Assembly: GCF_027531545.1 (NCBI RefSeq)
Contig: NZ_JAPZSC010000007.1
Coordinates: 1 to 64,000 of the forward strand
Source: Silanimonas sp.
GTDB lineage: Bacteria; Pseudomonadota; Gammaproteobacteria; Xanthomonadales; Xanthomonadaceae
Direction of reading: 5' to 3'
DNA: 64,000 nt
Part shown: piece by piece, positions 17,094 to 28,160 of the stretch
Layout of the letters: each line of letters begins with the position of its first letter
Numbering within the stretch: the first letter of the stretch is position 1
Translations under genes and position numbers: made by a program
The notes under the pieces: model-generated
The model's database searches: none
Told to the model about the DNA's origin: nothing
What the model saw: the letters and a program-made list of their open reading frames with translations, nothing else

Positions 17094-18535
17094 TCGCCGA
17101 CCGGCAGTCGGTGCATCTCGCCGGCATCGCTGTCGAAGCGCCACACCAGGTGGTTGCCGGCGTCGGCGATCCACAACTGCCCCTGCCAGGCCGCGAGGGC
17201 CGTGGGCCGATGCAGCGCGGTCGGCAGCGGCACGGTGGATAGCGCCTGGTTGCGCGAGACCCAACGCCGCAGCACGCCGTTGCCCGTATCCGCGATCCAG
17301 AGCCCCTGCCCGTTCGGCAGCGCGGCGAGCGCCGTGGGGTACTGCATCAGGGCCTGACGGCCGCCGCCATCCTTGAGACCGAACTCGAAGAGCCCGCGGC
17401 CGAACAGGTTGCGCACGCTGCCATCGGCGAGCTTGACCTCGCGCAGGCCCGACGCCGCGGCATCGAGCACGTAGGCCCGGTCGCCCACCACGACGAGGCC
17501 GGTGGGCCGGGCGAAGCTGGCGTCGCCGGCCGCGCCTTCGTCTTCGCCGAAATGGCCGCTGCCGCTGACGAGGCGCAGGGTGACGGTGCCCAGCTCGATG
17601 GCCCAGAGCTGGTGCGATGCCGCGAGGGTGACGAGGAGCGTGTTCTCGGCGACGGCGAGTGCGTAAGGACGATCGAGCACGCCGTCCTTGGGCAGGCGGA
17701 AGACCCCCGCCACCGGATCGCCACTGCGCCCGCTGCCCACCAGCGTGTCGACTTCGCCGGTCCGCGTATTGATGCGGCGGATCGCGTGGTTGCCGGTATC
17801 GGCGACGTACAAGCGGTCCTGCAGCAAGGCCAGGCCGCGCGGCGAATTGAAGCCGGCCACATCAGCGAGTCCGTCGACGAAATCGCGATTGCCGGTGCCG
17901 ATGCGACGGAGAATGCGGCCGTCGTGCGTGCATTCGAGGATGCGATGGTTGCCGGTGTCGGCGATGTACAGCCGGGAGGCATTCGCGACCAGACCGCCCG
18001 GCGCGACCAGCGCGCTGCGGGCCCCCGCCGTGTCGAGGCGCGGCGTGTCCACGTGGCCGGGCGAATTGAGGAAGTTCGCGTCGATCTCGGCTTCCAAGGC
18101 CGGCTGCAGGGCCTCGATGGCGCGATCGCCGACGAGGCGTTCACGGATGAACCCTTGCGCATCGACGAGGACGACGGTCGGCCACGCACTCAGGGCGTAC
18201 TGCTGCCAGGCCGCCCAGTCGCCATCGTTGACCAGCGGGAGCGCCGCGCCCTCGCCTTGCAGCACATCCCAAGCGGCGGAACCGTCGCGCTCGTGGTCGA
18301 ACTTCGGCACGTGCACGGCGATGAAGGCGGCGCTTTCACGGAATCGCGCCGCCAGCGCGCCGACCGTCTGCAGGGCGTTGTGGCAATGCGCCGACCCGGC
18401 ATTCCAGAACAGCAACACCACCGGATGGCCGCGCAGTCCCGCGAGCGTGATGGGCGCGGTGTTGATCCATCCCATCGAGGGATCGAACTCGGGCGCGATG
18501 CTCAGGGCGAGGCCGGAGGGTGCGGTCGAAGCCAT
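17090..18535 (-). CDS. Thioredoxin-like + NHL-repeat protein (NHLRC2-like architecture)
   Basis: HPVVLLFWNAGSAHCHNAL then repeated LYIADTGNHRI / LYVADTGNHAIRRI / LWIADTGNGVLRRW. Confidence 0.85.
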   Translation of the reverse strand: MASTAPSGLALSIAPEFDPSMGWINTAPITLAGLRGHPVVLLFWNAGSAHCHNALQTVGALAARFRESAAFIAVHVPKFDHERDGSAAWDVLQGEGAALPLVNDGDWAAWQQYALSAWPTVVLVDAQGFIRERLVGDRAIEALQPALEAEIDANFLNSPGHVDTPRLDTAGARSALVAPGGLVANASRLYIADTGNHRILECTHDGRILRRIGTGNRDFVDGLADVAGFNSPRGLALLQDRLYVADTGNHAIRRINTRTGEVDTLVGSGRSGDPVAGVFRLPKDGVLDRPYALAVAENTLLVTLAASHQLWAIELGTVTLRLVSGSGHFGEDEGAAGDASFARPTGLVVVGDRAYVLDAAASGLREVKLADGSVRNLFGRGLFEFGLKDGGGRQALMQYPTALAALPNGQGLWIADTGNGVLRRWVSRNQALSTVPLPTALHRPTALAAWQGQLWIADAGNHLVWRFDSDAGEMHRLPVGE

Positions 18536-18562
18536 GCGGGACCACCTGGAGGGATGGGCCGA

Positions 18563-19327
18563 TTATGCGTCCCGCAGCGCGGCTTCGGCACGCAAAAGAT
18601 CATCCTCGGTGTCGATGCCCGGCGGGAAGGCCGCGGGACTCAAGGCCACGGCGATGCGGTGCCCCGCCTCGAGCACGCGCAACTGTTCGAGGGCCTCGAG
18701 CTGCTCCAGGCGGCCCGGCGGCAGCGACTGGAACACCCGGAGGAAGCCGGCGCGATAGGCGTACAAGCCGATGTGGCGTAGGCAGGGGGCGGCGGGCGCG
18801 GTCACGCGGTCGGTCGCGTACCGGTCGCGGTGCCAGGGGATGGGGGCGCGACTGAAGTACAGCGCATGGCCCGAGGCGTCGGTGACCACCTTCACCGCAT
18901 TCGGATCGAACAGCGTCGCCGTGTCGGTGATCGGGCTGGCCAAAGTGGCCATCGGCGCGGCGCTGGCCGCCAGCGTCGCCGCCACGCACTGCAGCGCCGC
19001 GACCGGCGCGAAGGGCTCGTCACCCTGCAGGTTCACCACCAGCGCGTCATCGGGCCAGCCGCACTGCTCGGCGCACTCGGCGAGCCGATCGGTGCCCGAG
19101 GGGTGGTCGCTGCGGGTCATGCACACGCGGACGGCGAGGCCGGCGACCGCCTCGGCGATGCGGGCATCGTCTGTGGCCAGCACCACCTCGGCAGCACCCG
19201 ACGCCAGCGCGCGGCGCACGACGTGGCGGACGATGGGCTCGCCCCCCAGGAGGCGCAGCGGCTTGCCGGGCAGGCGCGAAGCGGAAAAACGCGCCGGGAC
19301 GGCGACGATGAATTCAGGGTTCGACAT
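18563..19327 (-). CDS. kdsB: 3-deoxy-manno-octulosonate cytidylyltransferase
   Basis: [35 protein letters not shown]. Confidence 0.95.
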   Translation of the reverse strand: MSNPEFIVAVPARFSASRLPGKPLRLLGGEPIVRHVVRRALASGAAEVVLATDDARIAEAVAGLAVRVCMTRSDHPSGTDRLAECAEQCGWPDDALVVNLQGDEPFAPVAALQCVAATLAASAAPMATLASPITDTATLFDPNAVKVVTDASGHALYFSRAPIPWHRDRYATDRVTAPAAPCLRHIGLYAYRAGFLRVFQSLPPGRLEQLEALEQLRVLEAGHRIAVALSPAAFPPGIDTEDDLLRAEAALRDA

Positions 19328-20339
19328 GGCGGGGCGATTCGCGAAGACGGTGGTCGAGGGCGTCGATGAACGAGGTGGGAAGCACGGCCATGACCGGCAC
19401 CTCCCAGGCGTCGGGCAGATCGAGTTGGCGGCACTTCACCGCGTCCTTGCCGGTCATCAGCACGGGCGCGTCGCGCATCGCCGCGAAGTCGGCGTCGGTG
19501 AACGCGTGATGGTCCGGGAAGGCGTGCTCGAGCACGGCGAGCCCCGCGTCGCGCAATGCGCGAAAGAACCGCGCTGGATGGCCGATGCCGGCGACCGCAT
19601 GCACAGGACGGCCGACGAAGCCGGACAGCGGGCGGCTCGACGGCGCCGCGCCTCCACCGACGCGACGGGCGTCGCCGAGCTCGAGGCGCATCGGCACGTC
19701 CGTGCCGCAGGCCTCCCGCCCGTGAACGACGCGGAAATCCGCCGGACGGGCCGGCAGCGGCTCGCGCAGCGGCCCCGCCGGCATCACCCGCGCATTGCCG
19801 AGGCCGCGCACGTCCTGCACCTCGATCTCAAGAACGCGACCGAGGCGCAGGTGCTGCAGGCCGTCATCGGCGATGAGCACATCGCAGCCTGCCGCGATGA
19901 GCGCGTTGGCAGCGGTGATCCGGTCGGCATCGACGGCCACCGGCGCGCCGGTGGCGAGATGGACCAGCAGCGGCTCATCGCCCACCGTGTCGGCATCACT
20001 GCCGCCATCGACCCACTGCAGGCCCGTGCTGCGCCGGCCGTAGCCGCGACTGAGCACGCCGGGGCGCCAGCCGCGCTCGCGCAAGGCGCCGACCAGGGCG
20101 ATGACCAGCGGCGTCTTGCCCGCGCCGCCGACCGTGCGATTACCGACCACGACCACCGGCGTCTCGAGGCGATGCTGGCGGCGCAGTCCGACGCGGTAGG
20201 CCCAGCGACGCCAGCGCATCAGCGTGCCGTACAGCGCACCGACCATGCGCAGCGCGATGCCGGGCGGCGCATCGCCGTACCAGCGCGCCAGCAGGCCCTC
20301 TTCGAGCACCGCCCGCAGCGTGGGCCGGGCTTCAGGCAT
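19314..20339 (-). CDS. lpxK: Tetraacyldisaccharide 4'-kinase
   Basis: [43 protein letters not shown]. Confidence 0.95.
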   Translation of the reverse strand: MPEARPTLRAVLEEGLLARWYGDAPPGIALRMVGALYGTLMRWRRWAYRVGLRRQHRLETPVVVVGNRTVGGAGKTPLVIALVGALRERGWRPGVLSRGYGRRSTGLQWVDGGSDADTVGDEPLLVHLATGAPVAVDADRITAANALIAAGCDVLIADDGLQHLRLGRVLEIEVQDVRGLGNARVMPAGPLREPLPARPADFRVVHGREACGTDVPMRLELGDARRVGGGAAPSSRPLSGFVGRPVHAVAGIGHPARFFRALRDAGLAVLEHAFPDHHAFTDADFAAMRDAPVLMTGKDAVKCRQLDLPDAWEVPVMAVLPTSFIDALDHRLRESPRHVEP

Positions 20340-22089
20340 CGCGGAACTGGGCGCGGTGCAGCTGCGCGTAGAGGCCGCCGCGCGCGAGCAGCTCGGCGTG
20401 GGTGCCGGCCTCGACGATGCGGCCCGACTCCATGACCAGCACCTGGTCGGCACGCTCGATCGTGGAAAGCCGGTGCGCGATCACGAACGTGGTGTGGTTC
20501 GGGATCAAGCGCTCCAGCGCCGTCTGCACGAGGCGCTCGGACTCGTTGTCGAGCGCCGCGGTGGCCTCGTCCAGCACCAGGATCGGCGCGTCCTTGAGCA
20601 CGGCCCGGGCGATGGCGATGCGTTGGCGCTGGCCGCCGGACAGCCGGTTGCCGTTCTCGCCGATGCGGGTGGCCATGCCCTCGGGCAGTCGATCGATGAA
20701 TTCGCTGGCATTCGCGGCATCGGCCGCCGCTCGGACCGCCTCGGGGGACACTTCGCCCGCGGCGCCATAGGCGATGTTCGCGGCCACGCTGTCGTCGAAC
20801 AGCATGACCTTCTGCCCCACCAGCGCGATCTGCCGGCGCAGGGCCGGCAGCGACCAGTCGCCCAAGGGAACGCCATCGAGGGTGATGCGCCCCTCACTGG
20901 GTTCGTAGAAGCGCGGCAGCAGTCGGGCCAGCGTGGTCTTGCCACTGCCCGAGCGGCCGACGATGGCCGTCACGGTGCCCGGCTCGGCGCGCAGCGACAC
21001 GCCCTCCAGCGCGGCCAGTTCCGCCCCGGGATAGCGCAGGCCAACACCCTCGAACAGGACGACGCCGCGGGCGCGTTCGGGCGCATGGGTGCCGTGGTCG
21101 CCTTCCTCCAGCTCGTCGAGCAGGCCGAACAGGCGCACCGCCGCGGCGATGCCGCGCTGCACGAGCGCCTGCACGTTCGCGAGGCGCTTCAGCGAGGGGA
21201 TCAGCACCATCATCGAGGTCATGATCGCCACGAAGGCACCGGCCGAGAGGCGGCCCTTCGAAGCCTCCATGCTCGCCACGCCGAGCAGCACGGCCAGCGC
21301 GATGGCGCCCAGCAGCTGGATCACCGACGAGGCGCCGGCGCGGGTCGACTCGACCTTCATGTTCAGCAGCAGGTTGGCGTTGGCCAGCACGCGGTAGCGC
21401 GCCACCTCGGCCGGCTGCCGGCCGTAGACCTTGGTATCCTGTTGGCCGGCGAGGATTTCCTCCGCGCCCGTGGCAAGTTCACCGACGCCTTCCTGGATCC
21501 GCCGGTTGAGCCGCCGGTAGCGCCCGCTCACGTAAGCGGCGATCACGGCGATCAGCGGCACGATGACAGCGATGGCCGCGGTCACGGTCGGGCTGTGCCA
21601 GAGCATCACGCCCACCAGGGCGATCACGGTGAGCGTGTCGGTGATCAGCACCTTCAGCGCCTCGGTGCTGGCCTGCGCGACCTGTTCGGTGTCGAAGTTC
21701 AGGCGCGACACCAGCGAAGCCACGGGCTCGCGGTCGAAGCGCGCGCTCGGCAGCCGCAGCATCTTGTCGAGCACCGCCACGCGCAGGTCGCGGACGACGC
21801 TGCGGCCCGCGCGGGCCATGCCGTAGTCGGTGATGAAGGTGGCGATGCCGCGGAGAACGAAGATGCCAACGATGACCAGCGGCAACTCCCAGCGCGCGGC
21901 GTCGTTCTGCGAGACCAGCGTCTCGTCGATCATCGGCTGCATCAGCGAGGTGAAGGCGCCGGCCGCCGCAGCCTCGATGATCATGCCCACGAAGGCGAGG
22001 CCGAGCAGAAGGCGATAAGGCAGGGTCCAGCGCAGCAGCCGCTTGTAGGTGATCCAGCCGGAGGCCTCCGGCGCTTCCGGCTCCCTCAC
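20332..22089 (-). CDS. msbA: Lipid A export ABC transporter ATP-binding/permease
   Basis: VREPEAPEASGWITYKRLLRW start (GTG); VGRSGSGKTTLARLLPRFYEP; LSGGQRQRIAIARA; adjacent to lpxK. Confidence 0.93.
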   Translation of the reverse strand: MREPEAPEASGWITYKRLLRWTLPYRLLLGLAFVGMIIEAAAAGAFTSLMQPMIDETLVSQNDAARWELPLVIVGIFVLRGIATFITDYGMARAGRSVVRDLRVAVLDKMLRLPSARFDREPVASLVSRLNFDTEQVAQASTEALKVLITDTLTVIALVGVMLWHSPTVTAAIAVIVPLIAVIAAYVSGRYRRLNRRIQEGVGELATGAEEILAGQQDTKVYGRQPAEVARYRVLANANLLLNMKVESTRAGASSVIQLLGAIALAVLLGVASMEASKGRLSAGAFVAIMTSMMVLIPSLKRLANVQALVQRGIAAAVRLFGLLDELEEGDHGTHAPERARGVVLFEGVGLRYPGAELAALEGVSLRAEPGTVTAIVGRSGSGKTTLARLLPRFYEPSEGRITLDGVPLGDWSLPALRRQIALVGQKVMLFDDSVAANIAYGAAGEVSPEAVRAAADAANASEFIDRLPEGMATRIGENGNRLSGGQRQRIAIARAVLKDAPILVLDEATAALDNESERLVQTALERLIPNHTTFVIAHRLSTIERADQVLVMESGRIVEAGTHAELLARGGLYAQLHRAQFRDA

Positions 22090-22508
22090 TCGCCATCCTC
22101 CGGCATCGTGGCGATGGAGAGGCGGGCGAAACCGGCCTGGCCGAGCGCATCCATCGCCGTCACGACGGCCTGGTGCGGAGCCCGGGCGTCGGCGCGGAGC
22201 ACCACGCGGGTCGACGCGTGATCTCCCTCGACGCGCGACAGTGCCGCGATCAGCGCCGCGCGATCCTCCTTCGGCAGCTCCACCGTGCCGAGGTAGAGCC
22301 GCCCTTCGGCATCGACGACCACCGTCAACGGGTCGTCCGAGGCTTCCATCGTGGGGCCGGCGGCCGTCGGCAGTTCGAGGCGCAGCGACGTGCGGACGTC
22401 GAAGGTGGTGGTGACGACGAGGAAAATGATGATGCAGAAGATGACGTCGATCAGCGAGATCAGGTTGATCTCGGGTTCGTCGCCTTCGTTGGCACGCTGC
22501 AGCCTCAC
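22086..22508 (-). CDS. exbD: ExbD/TolR biopolymer transporter
   Basis: EINLISLIDVIFCIIIFLVVTTTF. Confidence 0.9.
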   Translation of the reverse strand: MRLQRANEGDEPEINLISLIDVIFCIIIFLVVTTTFDVRTSLRLELPTAAGPTMEASDDPLTVVVDAEGRLYLGTVELPKEDRAALIAALSRVEGDHASTRVVLRADARAPHQAVVTAMDALGQAGFARLSIATMPEDGE

Positions 22509-23146
22509 GCCGCGGCTCCCTTCCCCTTCGCCTTGCCGCTGACCGCGTGGTCGTCGATGGCATCGAGGAGGGCAATGGCTTCCTTCTCCATCTCGATGAC
22601 GAAACCCGCGACGCGGGCCCGGAACCAGCGGTGCGCAACGAGCGCCGGGATGGCGACCAGCAGGCCGGCCGCCGTCGAGATCAGGGCCTGTCCGATGCCA
22701 CCGGCCAAACGGTTGGCATCGCCGACGCCGGCCTCAAGGATGCCCATGAACATCGAAATCATGCCGAACACGGTGCCGAGGAGGCCGAGCAGCGGCGCCA
22801 CCGCGGCGATCGTGCCCAGCGTCGGCAGGAATCGCTCGAGGTCGTGCAGCACATGGCGGCCGGTGTCTTCGACGCGCTCCTTGATCAGGTCGCGGGAGCG
22901 GTGGCGGACATCGAGCGCCGCGGCGAGCAGCGTCCCCAGCGGCGAATTGGTCCGCAGTACGTCGATGTGCTTCGGGTCGAGCTGGCGGCCGCGCGCCCAC
23001 TGGCGCACTTCATCTCCGAGCCCGGGCGGCAGGACCTCGCGACGGCGGAGCGTCCAAGCGCGTTCGATCGAGATACCGATGGCACCCACCGCGAGCAGCA
23101 GGATCGGCACCATGACCCATCCGCCGGCGATGACCAGTTCAAGCAT
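22505..23146 (-). CDS. exbB: MotA/TolQ/ExbB proton channel protein
   Basis: LGTIAAVAPLLGLLGTVFGMISMF...GIGQALISTAAGLLVAIPAL. Confidence 0.92.
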   Translation of the reverse strand: MLELVIAGGWVMVPILLLAVGAIGISIERAWTLRRREVLPPGLGDEVRQWARGRQLDPKHIDVLRTNSPLGTLLAAALDVRHRSRDLIKERVEDTGRHVLHDLERFLPTLGTIAAVAPLLGLLGTVFGMISMFMGILEAGVGDANRLAGGIGQALISTAAGLLVAIPALVAHRWFRARVAGFVIEMEKEAIALLDAIDDHAVSGKAKGKGAAA

Positions 23147-23231
23147 GGCGAAACCTCATGAGGGGAGCGGACAGCATAGCCGCTCGCGATGCCGCCCTGC
23201 CCCGCCCGGCGCGGCGGCGGGTCGCCACGCG

Positions 23232-25520
23232 TCAGGGTGAACCGGGGTGCCACCAGCGGGTCGGGCCGTTTCGCGCGCGTGTCGGCGCATCGGGCGCGGA
23301 CGAGTGCCACGACAGCGCGCCCTCGCGGTCGACGCGATGGAGGTCGTCCGGCCATCGACGGGCGAGCGACGGACCCGGCGCGCGGGTCGCGATGCCCCCG
23401 GACGCGCCAAGCGCAGCGCGCCAGTGCCCGAGGGTCGCCGGCGCGCCCATCACCCACGCCCCGGCCGAGGGCGACGCCAGCCGGTGGGCCACCCATCGGC
23501 CGGCATCACTGGTGAGCCACGCAACACGGCCGGACGCACTGGACACGCGGAGCACGCAGGCCTCGTCCGCCGACGTGCCCGCCGCTTCCGGCGTCGGTGA
23601 CAGCGCCTCGATCACGACGCCGTCCGCCGACCAGCGCCGGCCGGCCTCGCAGCGGGTGCCCGGGGTCGAAGCTGTCGTGCTTGGCGCGCGCCAGCGATGC
23701 CGGGGCAGGAAGGCCCGGTCGACTGCCGCGGCGCCGCCCAGACGACCGGCATTCCGACGGGTTTCGATGCGCAGGTCGATGGACTCGACGCCGGCGGCCC
23801 GCAGTCGGCGCGCCAGGTCCACGGGCTCGGGCCCGGCATCGACGAGCACGGTGCGCGTGGCCGTGCGCAAGAGGAGCGCATCGCCTCGCGGAAGCGCAAA
23901 CGCGGTCACCGAGAACTCGTCGCGCGGGGGCAAGGTCAGCGGCGGGAACAGCATCGGTAGGACCAGCAACGCACCGGCGTAGCGCCAGCGGAGCCCACGC
24001 GGCAGCAGGACGATCGCCACGCCAAGGACGGCGAGGGCCAGCGACCACCCGGAGACCTCCGGCAGCCAGCGGCTGGACGACCACGCCTCAGGCACCTGTC
24101 CCATCACCCACCAGAACGCGTCCATCGCCCACGCGCCCACCTGCCACGCTACCTTCGAGAGCGTGTCCGACACCGGCATCAGCAGCGTGCCGAGCAGGCT
24201 CAAGGGCACCACGACCAGGCTAATCCACGGGATCGCGACCAGGTTCGCGAGCGGCCCGGCCACCGGCACCTGCAGGAAGAACGCCGCACCGAGCGGCAGC
24301 AAGCCCAGCGTCGCGACCCACTGCGCCTTCAGGAAGGTGCGCGGGCTCCATGGATCGGCCGAGCCCGGCAGGCACCACAGCAGCCAGGCCACGCCACCGC
24401 AGGACAGCCAGAAGCCCGGCGTCAGCAGCGAGAAGGGATCGCTCATGACGAGGAGCGCCATCGCAAGCAGCAAGGGCTGGGCGGTCGGGCTTCGGCGACG
24501 GCGGCCGATGACGAAGGCGACCACGGCGATCATCAGCACGGTGCGCACCGTCGGCAGGCTGAAGCCTGCGAGGGCTGCATACCCGGTCGCCACCACCAAG
24601 GCCGCGGCGGCGGCGGCCGGTCGACGCCGCATCCGGTGCGCGAGGGTCGGCCACCACCACCAGAACAGGCGCACCAGCACGACACCCAGCCCCGCGACCA
24701 TGCCGACATGGAAACCGGAGATCGCGATCAGATGGGTGAGACCGAACTGTCGAAGCTGCTCCCAGTCGTCGTCCGACAAGCCGCGCGTGTCGCCCACGGC
24801 CAACGCGGCAACGAACCGTGCACGTTCGCCACCCAGCGCCTCGATGATGCGATCGGAAATGCTGCCGCGCAGGGCGTGCAGTCCACCGGGAGCCCCCAGT
24901 CGCAGCGGTCGATCGCTGGCCAGCACCACGCCCTGCGCATCGATGCCGGCCACCAGCGCGCGACGCGCTTCATCGGGATCGCCGGGATTCATCGGACGCG
25001 ACCACGGGCGCAGTCGCACCGCGAACCGCCACACCTCGCCGGGTCGCAAGCTGCGCCCGCCGCCATACCAGTCGAGCGCGATCCGCCGCCTGGCCAGCGC
25101 ATCGGCCACCGCTTCGGACGCACCGACGACGCGTTCGATGTCGGCCCTGAAGCGCGCGCCGTTCTGGCGGAACTCGCTCAAGCCGACGACGCGGACGTCG
25201 ATGCGGACCGTCGTGCCGTCGAGGACGGCTGGCGGACGACGATCCAAGGCGGCCTCGCCGTGCATCGCACAGAGCCCGGCGCCGAGGGCGAAGGCGGCAA
25301 GCCACGCCATCGCCACGCTGACGGCCTCGCCGCCTGATGCCGACGCGCGCACGGCGAGGTGGCGCGCCAGTGCCCAGGCCGCGATGGCGAACGCGACGAC
25401 ACCGACGGCCAGGCCGTGCGGCAACAGCGCCGGCGCCTGAAGCTGCGCAAGCACGCCCGCGCAGAGCGCGGCGATCCATCCGGCATCGAGGGTCGAAGGG
25501 CGTCCTTGCCCGGGCGTCAT
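23232..25520 (-). CDS. comEC: DNA internalization competence protein ComEC/Rec2 with divergent C-terminal domain
   Basis: HLIAISGFHVGMVAGLG; GYAALAGFSLPTVRTVLMI; C-terminal MBL-like region lacks HxHxDH. Confidence 0.9.
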   Translation of the reverse strand: MTPGQGRPSTLDAGWIAALCAGVLAQLQAPALLPHGLAVGVVAFAIAAWALARHLAVRASASGGEAVSVAMAWLAAFALGAGLCAMHGEAALDRRPPAVLDGTTVRIDVRVVGLSEFRQNGARFRADIERVVGASEAVADALARRRIALDWYGGGRSLRPGEVWRFAVRLRPWSRPMNPGDPDEARRALVAGIDAQGVVLASDRPLRLGAPGGLHALRGSISDRIIEALGGERARFVAALAVGDTRGLSDDDWEQLRQFGLTHLIAISGFHVGMVAGLGVVLVRLFWWWWPTLAHRMRRRPAAAAAALVVATGYAALAGFSLPTVRTVLMIAVVAFVIGRRRRSPTAQPLLLAMALLVMSDPFSLLTPGFWLSCGGVAWLLWCLPGSADPWSPRTFLKAQWVATLGLLPLGAAFFLQVPVAGPLANLVAIPWISLVVVPLSLLGTLLMPVSDTLSKVAWQVGAWAMDAFWWVMGQVPEAWSSSRWLPEVSGWSLALAVLGVAIVLLPRGLRWRYAGALLVLPMLFPPLTLPPRDEFSVTAFALPRGDALLLRTATRTVLVDAGPEPVDLARRLRAAGVESIDLRIETRRNAGRLGGAAAVDRAFLPRHRWRAPSTTASTPGTRCEAGRRWSADGVVIEALSPTPEAAGTSADEACVLRVSSASGRVAWLTSDAGRWVAHRLASPSAGAWVMGAPATLGHWRAALGASGGIATRAPGPSLARRWPDDLHRVDREGALSWHSSAPDAPTRARNGPTRWWHPGSP

Positions 25521-25521
25521 G

Positions 25522-26220
25522 TCAGTCCGGCACCCAGGGCTGCAGACGCCCGCCCTTCAGTTCGAGCACGCGGTCCAAACGCTGTGCGAGGCGGCGGTCG
25601 TGGGTGACCATCACCAGCGCCGTGCCCTGTGCGCGGTTCAGCGAGAGCAGCAGATCGAACACCACGCGCGCCGAGTGTTCATCGAGGTTGCCCGTGGGCT
25701 CGTCGCCGAGCACGCAGGCCGGCTTCGTCACCAGCGCGCGCGCCACCGCGCAGCGCTGCCGCTCGCCACCGGAAAGCTCGCCGGGCTTGTGCGTAAGGCG
25801 ATGCCCGATGCCAACCGCCTCGAGCAGCGCACGGGCCGGGGCTTCCGCCTCGTGCGGCGCGGCGCCGCGCACCAGCAGGGGCAGCATCACGTTCTCGAGT
25901 GCGGTGAATTCCGGCAGCAGGTGGTGGAACTGGTAGATGAAACCCAGCGCGCGATTGCGCAGCTTTCCGCGTGCCGCGTCGTCCAGCGCCGCCATCGACT
26001 GCCCGTCGACGCTCACCTCACCCGAGGTCGGCGTGTCGAGGCCGCCGAGCAGGTGCAGCAGGGTGCTCTTGCCCGCGCCGGAAGCACCGATGATCGCAAC
26101 GGTCTCGCCGCGCTTCACGTCGAGGTCGAGGTCGTGGAAGACTGGCGTTTCGAGCGAGCCTTCGCGGTAGGTCTTGGTGAGGCGCCGGGCCTCCAGCACG
26201 GTCGTCATCGCGTCACTCAT
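25522..26220 (-). CDS. lolD: Lipoprotein-releasing ABC transporter ATPase
   Basis: [60 protein letters not shown]. Confidence 0.94.
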   Translation of the reverse strand: MSDAMTTVLEARRLTKTYREGSLETPVFHDLDLDVKRGETVAIIGASGAGKSTLLHLLGGLDTPTSGEVSVDGQSMAALDDAARGKLRNRALGFIYQFHHLLPEFTALENVMLPLLVRGAAPHEAEAPARALLEAVGIGHRLTHKPGELSGGERQRCAVARALVTKPACVLGDEPTGNLDEHSARVVFDLLLSLNRAQGTALVMVTHDRRLAQRLDRVLELKGGRLQPWVPD

Positions 26221-27457
26221 AGCGGAGGGCCGTCGCCGGATCGGTGCGCGAGGCGCGCCAGGCCGGGTACAGCGTGGCGAGGAAGCTGAGCAGCAGGGTC
26301 ATGCCGGCCACGGCGGCGACATCACCGGGGTAGACGGCGGTTGGCACGCCGGTGATGTAGTAGACGTCCGGGGGCATCAGGGTCACGCCGAGCAGGCCCT
26401 CGACCCAGCGCACCACCGCACCGAGGTTGACGCCCAGCAGCACGCCGCCGATCACGCCCAGCGTGGTGCCGACGAAGCCAATGACGCTGCCCTGCACGAT
26501 GAACACGCCCATCACCTGGCGCGGCGTGAGGCCCAGCGTGCGCAGGATGGCGATGTCGGCCTGTTTCTCCTGCACCAGCATCACCAGCGAGGAGACGAGA
26601 TTGAACGAGGCGATGGTCACCACCAGCGACAGCAGCAGGAACATCACCGTGCGTTCGAGCGCCAGCGCGCTGAAGAAGTTGCGGTTGTCGCGCATCCAGT
26701 CGCTGGCGATCACCGGCACCGGAATGCGCGTTGCAAGATCGTCGGCCACGGTGCCGGCGCTCCACAGGTCGGCCACCTTGATGCGGACGCCGCTGACGCC
26801 CTCGCCCATTCGCAGCATGCGCTGCGCATCCCCAAGCGCGATGAAGGCGAAGCTGCTGTCGGCGGTGTGCTCGCCCATCGAGAAGGTGCCGACGACGGTG
26901 AAACGCTTCGAACGCGGGATCGCGCCGATCGGCGTGCTGGTGAATTCGTTGAGGGTGACGTTGATGCGGTCGCCGACGCGAACGCCCAGCGCGATGGCGA
27001 GCTGGTCGCCGAGCAGGATGCCGAAACCGCCATCGACCAGATCATCGATGGAACCGCTGCGCATGCGCGTGGCCAGTTCCGAGACGCCACGCTCTTCGCC
27101 CGGGCGGATCCCCATAACGAGTCCCGCGCTCGTACGTGCGCCGCTGAGCAGGCCCTCGCGCTGCACATACGGCGCGGCGCCGACCACGCGAGCATCCTCG
27201 CGCGCCACCTCGACCACCGTGGACCAGTCTTCGAGCGGGCCGCCGTAGCCCGCCACGGTCACATGCGCCACCGAGCCAAGCAGGCGGTCGCGGATCTCGC
27301 GCTGGAAGCCGCTCATCACGGCGATGACCGTGATCAGGGCGACCACGCCGACGACGATGCCGAGGATCGACGCGGCGGACGTGAAACTGATGCGGCGGTC
27401 GCGACGGCGAGCGCGCAGGTAGCGCAGGCCGATGGCCAGCGGAAGCGGTTGGAACAT
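26213..27457 (-). CDS. lolC: Lipoprotein-releasing ABC transporter permease LolC/E
   Basis: [52 protein letters not shown]; start corrected. Confidence 0.93.
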   Translation of the reverse strand: MFQPLPLAIGLRYLRARRRDRRISFTSAASILGIVVGVVALITVIAVMSGFQREIRDRLLGSVAHVTVAGYGGPLEDWSTVVEVAREDARVVGAAPYVQREGLLSGARTSAGLVMGIRPGEERGVSELATRMRSGSIDDLVDGGFGILLGDQLAIALGVRVGDRINVTLNEFTSTPIGAIPRSKRFTVVGTFSMGEHTADSSFAFIALGDAQRMLRMGEGVSGVRIKVADLWSAGTVADDLATRIPVPVIASDWMRDNRNFFSALALERTVMFLLLSLVVTIASFNLVSSLVMLVQEKQADIAILRTLGLTPRQVMGVFIVQGSVIGFVGTTLGVIGGVLLGVNLGAVVRWVEGLLGVTLMPPDVYYITGVPTAVYPGDVAAVAGMTLLLSFLATLYPAWRASRTDPATALRYE

Positions 27458-27459
27458 TC

Positions 27460-27918
27460 CTAGCCCATCCAGAACTGCGGGAGCGGCGACACCGGCGTCG
27501 CCGAGCGGGCCCAACGTCGCAGCAGGCGGCGTCCGGGCGCGCACAGGGTATCCGGCCAGAAGACCACCGTGGTGCCACAGGTGGGGAATCGGACCGTGGT
27601 CACCGGCCACTGTTCATGCGCGGCGGCCGGACCTTCCACCGGCGCGCCCACCGCCAGCGACCAACGCGCCCGCCGTTCCGGCAGCAGTTCGAGCACGCCG
27701 CAGGGCTCGCTTCGGACAGCCTTGGCGCGCCACAGCCCGAGGCCCATCGCAACGACGACGAGCAGCCACGCCAGCGACGTCGGCACGTCCACGGCCCAGC
27801 GCGTCGCCAGCAGGGACGCGGCGACGAAGGGCCAAAGCACCACGATCATCGCCGCGTGGCAACGCGACGGTCGCCACTCAAGGCGGGAGGGTGAGCAGTC
27901 GGTCGACGAATCCAGCAA
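27460..27918 (-). CDS. YgfX/CptA-like membrane protein
   Basis: LEWRPSRCHAAMIVV N-term, two TM stretches, immediately follows sdhE. Confidence 0.65.
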   Translation of the reverse strand: MLDSSTDCSPSRLEWRPSRCHAAMIVVLWPFVAASLLATRWAVDVPTSLAWLLVVVAMGLGLWRAKAVRSEPCGVLELLPERRARWSLAVGAPVEGPAAAHEQWPVTTVRFPTCGTTVVFWPDTLCAPGRRLLRRWARSATPVSPLPQFWMG

Positions 27919-28132
27919 GGGCGGGGTCCTCCGGGCGCTCGCGGCCCATGCACCATCGCCACAGGATGTCGTCTTCGGTATCCAGAAGCTTGAGGAAAAG
28001 CGCTCGGTCGGCTTCGGAAGACGTCGCGAACGAACGATCGAGGAATCGTTCCATCAGCTGGTCGAGTTCACGCATGCCGCGGCGGCAGCGCCACTTCAGC
28101 CGCTTGAGTTCGACGGGATCGACGTCGGTCAC
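27878..28132 (-). CDS. sdhE: FAD assembly factor SdhE
   Basis: LKRLKWRCRRGMRELDQLMERFL ... LDTEDDILWRWCMG. Confidence 0.93.
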   Translation of the reverse strand: MTDVDPVELKRLKWRCRRGMRELDQLMERFLDRSFATSSEADRALFLKLLDTEDDILWRWCMGRERPEDPALAGFVDRLLTLPP

Positions 28133-28160
28133 GATGCGAGCCCCTGCTCCGATCCGGCGG

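Noticed and set aside
20224-22221. 665-aa plus-strand ORF
   Set aside because: Antisense to lpxK/msbA; His/Arg/Gly-rich composition typical of mirror ORFs in high-GC DNA.
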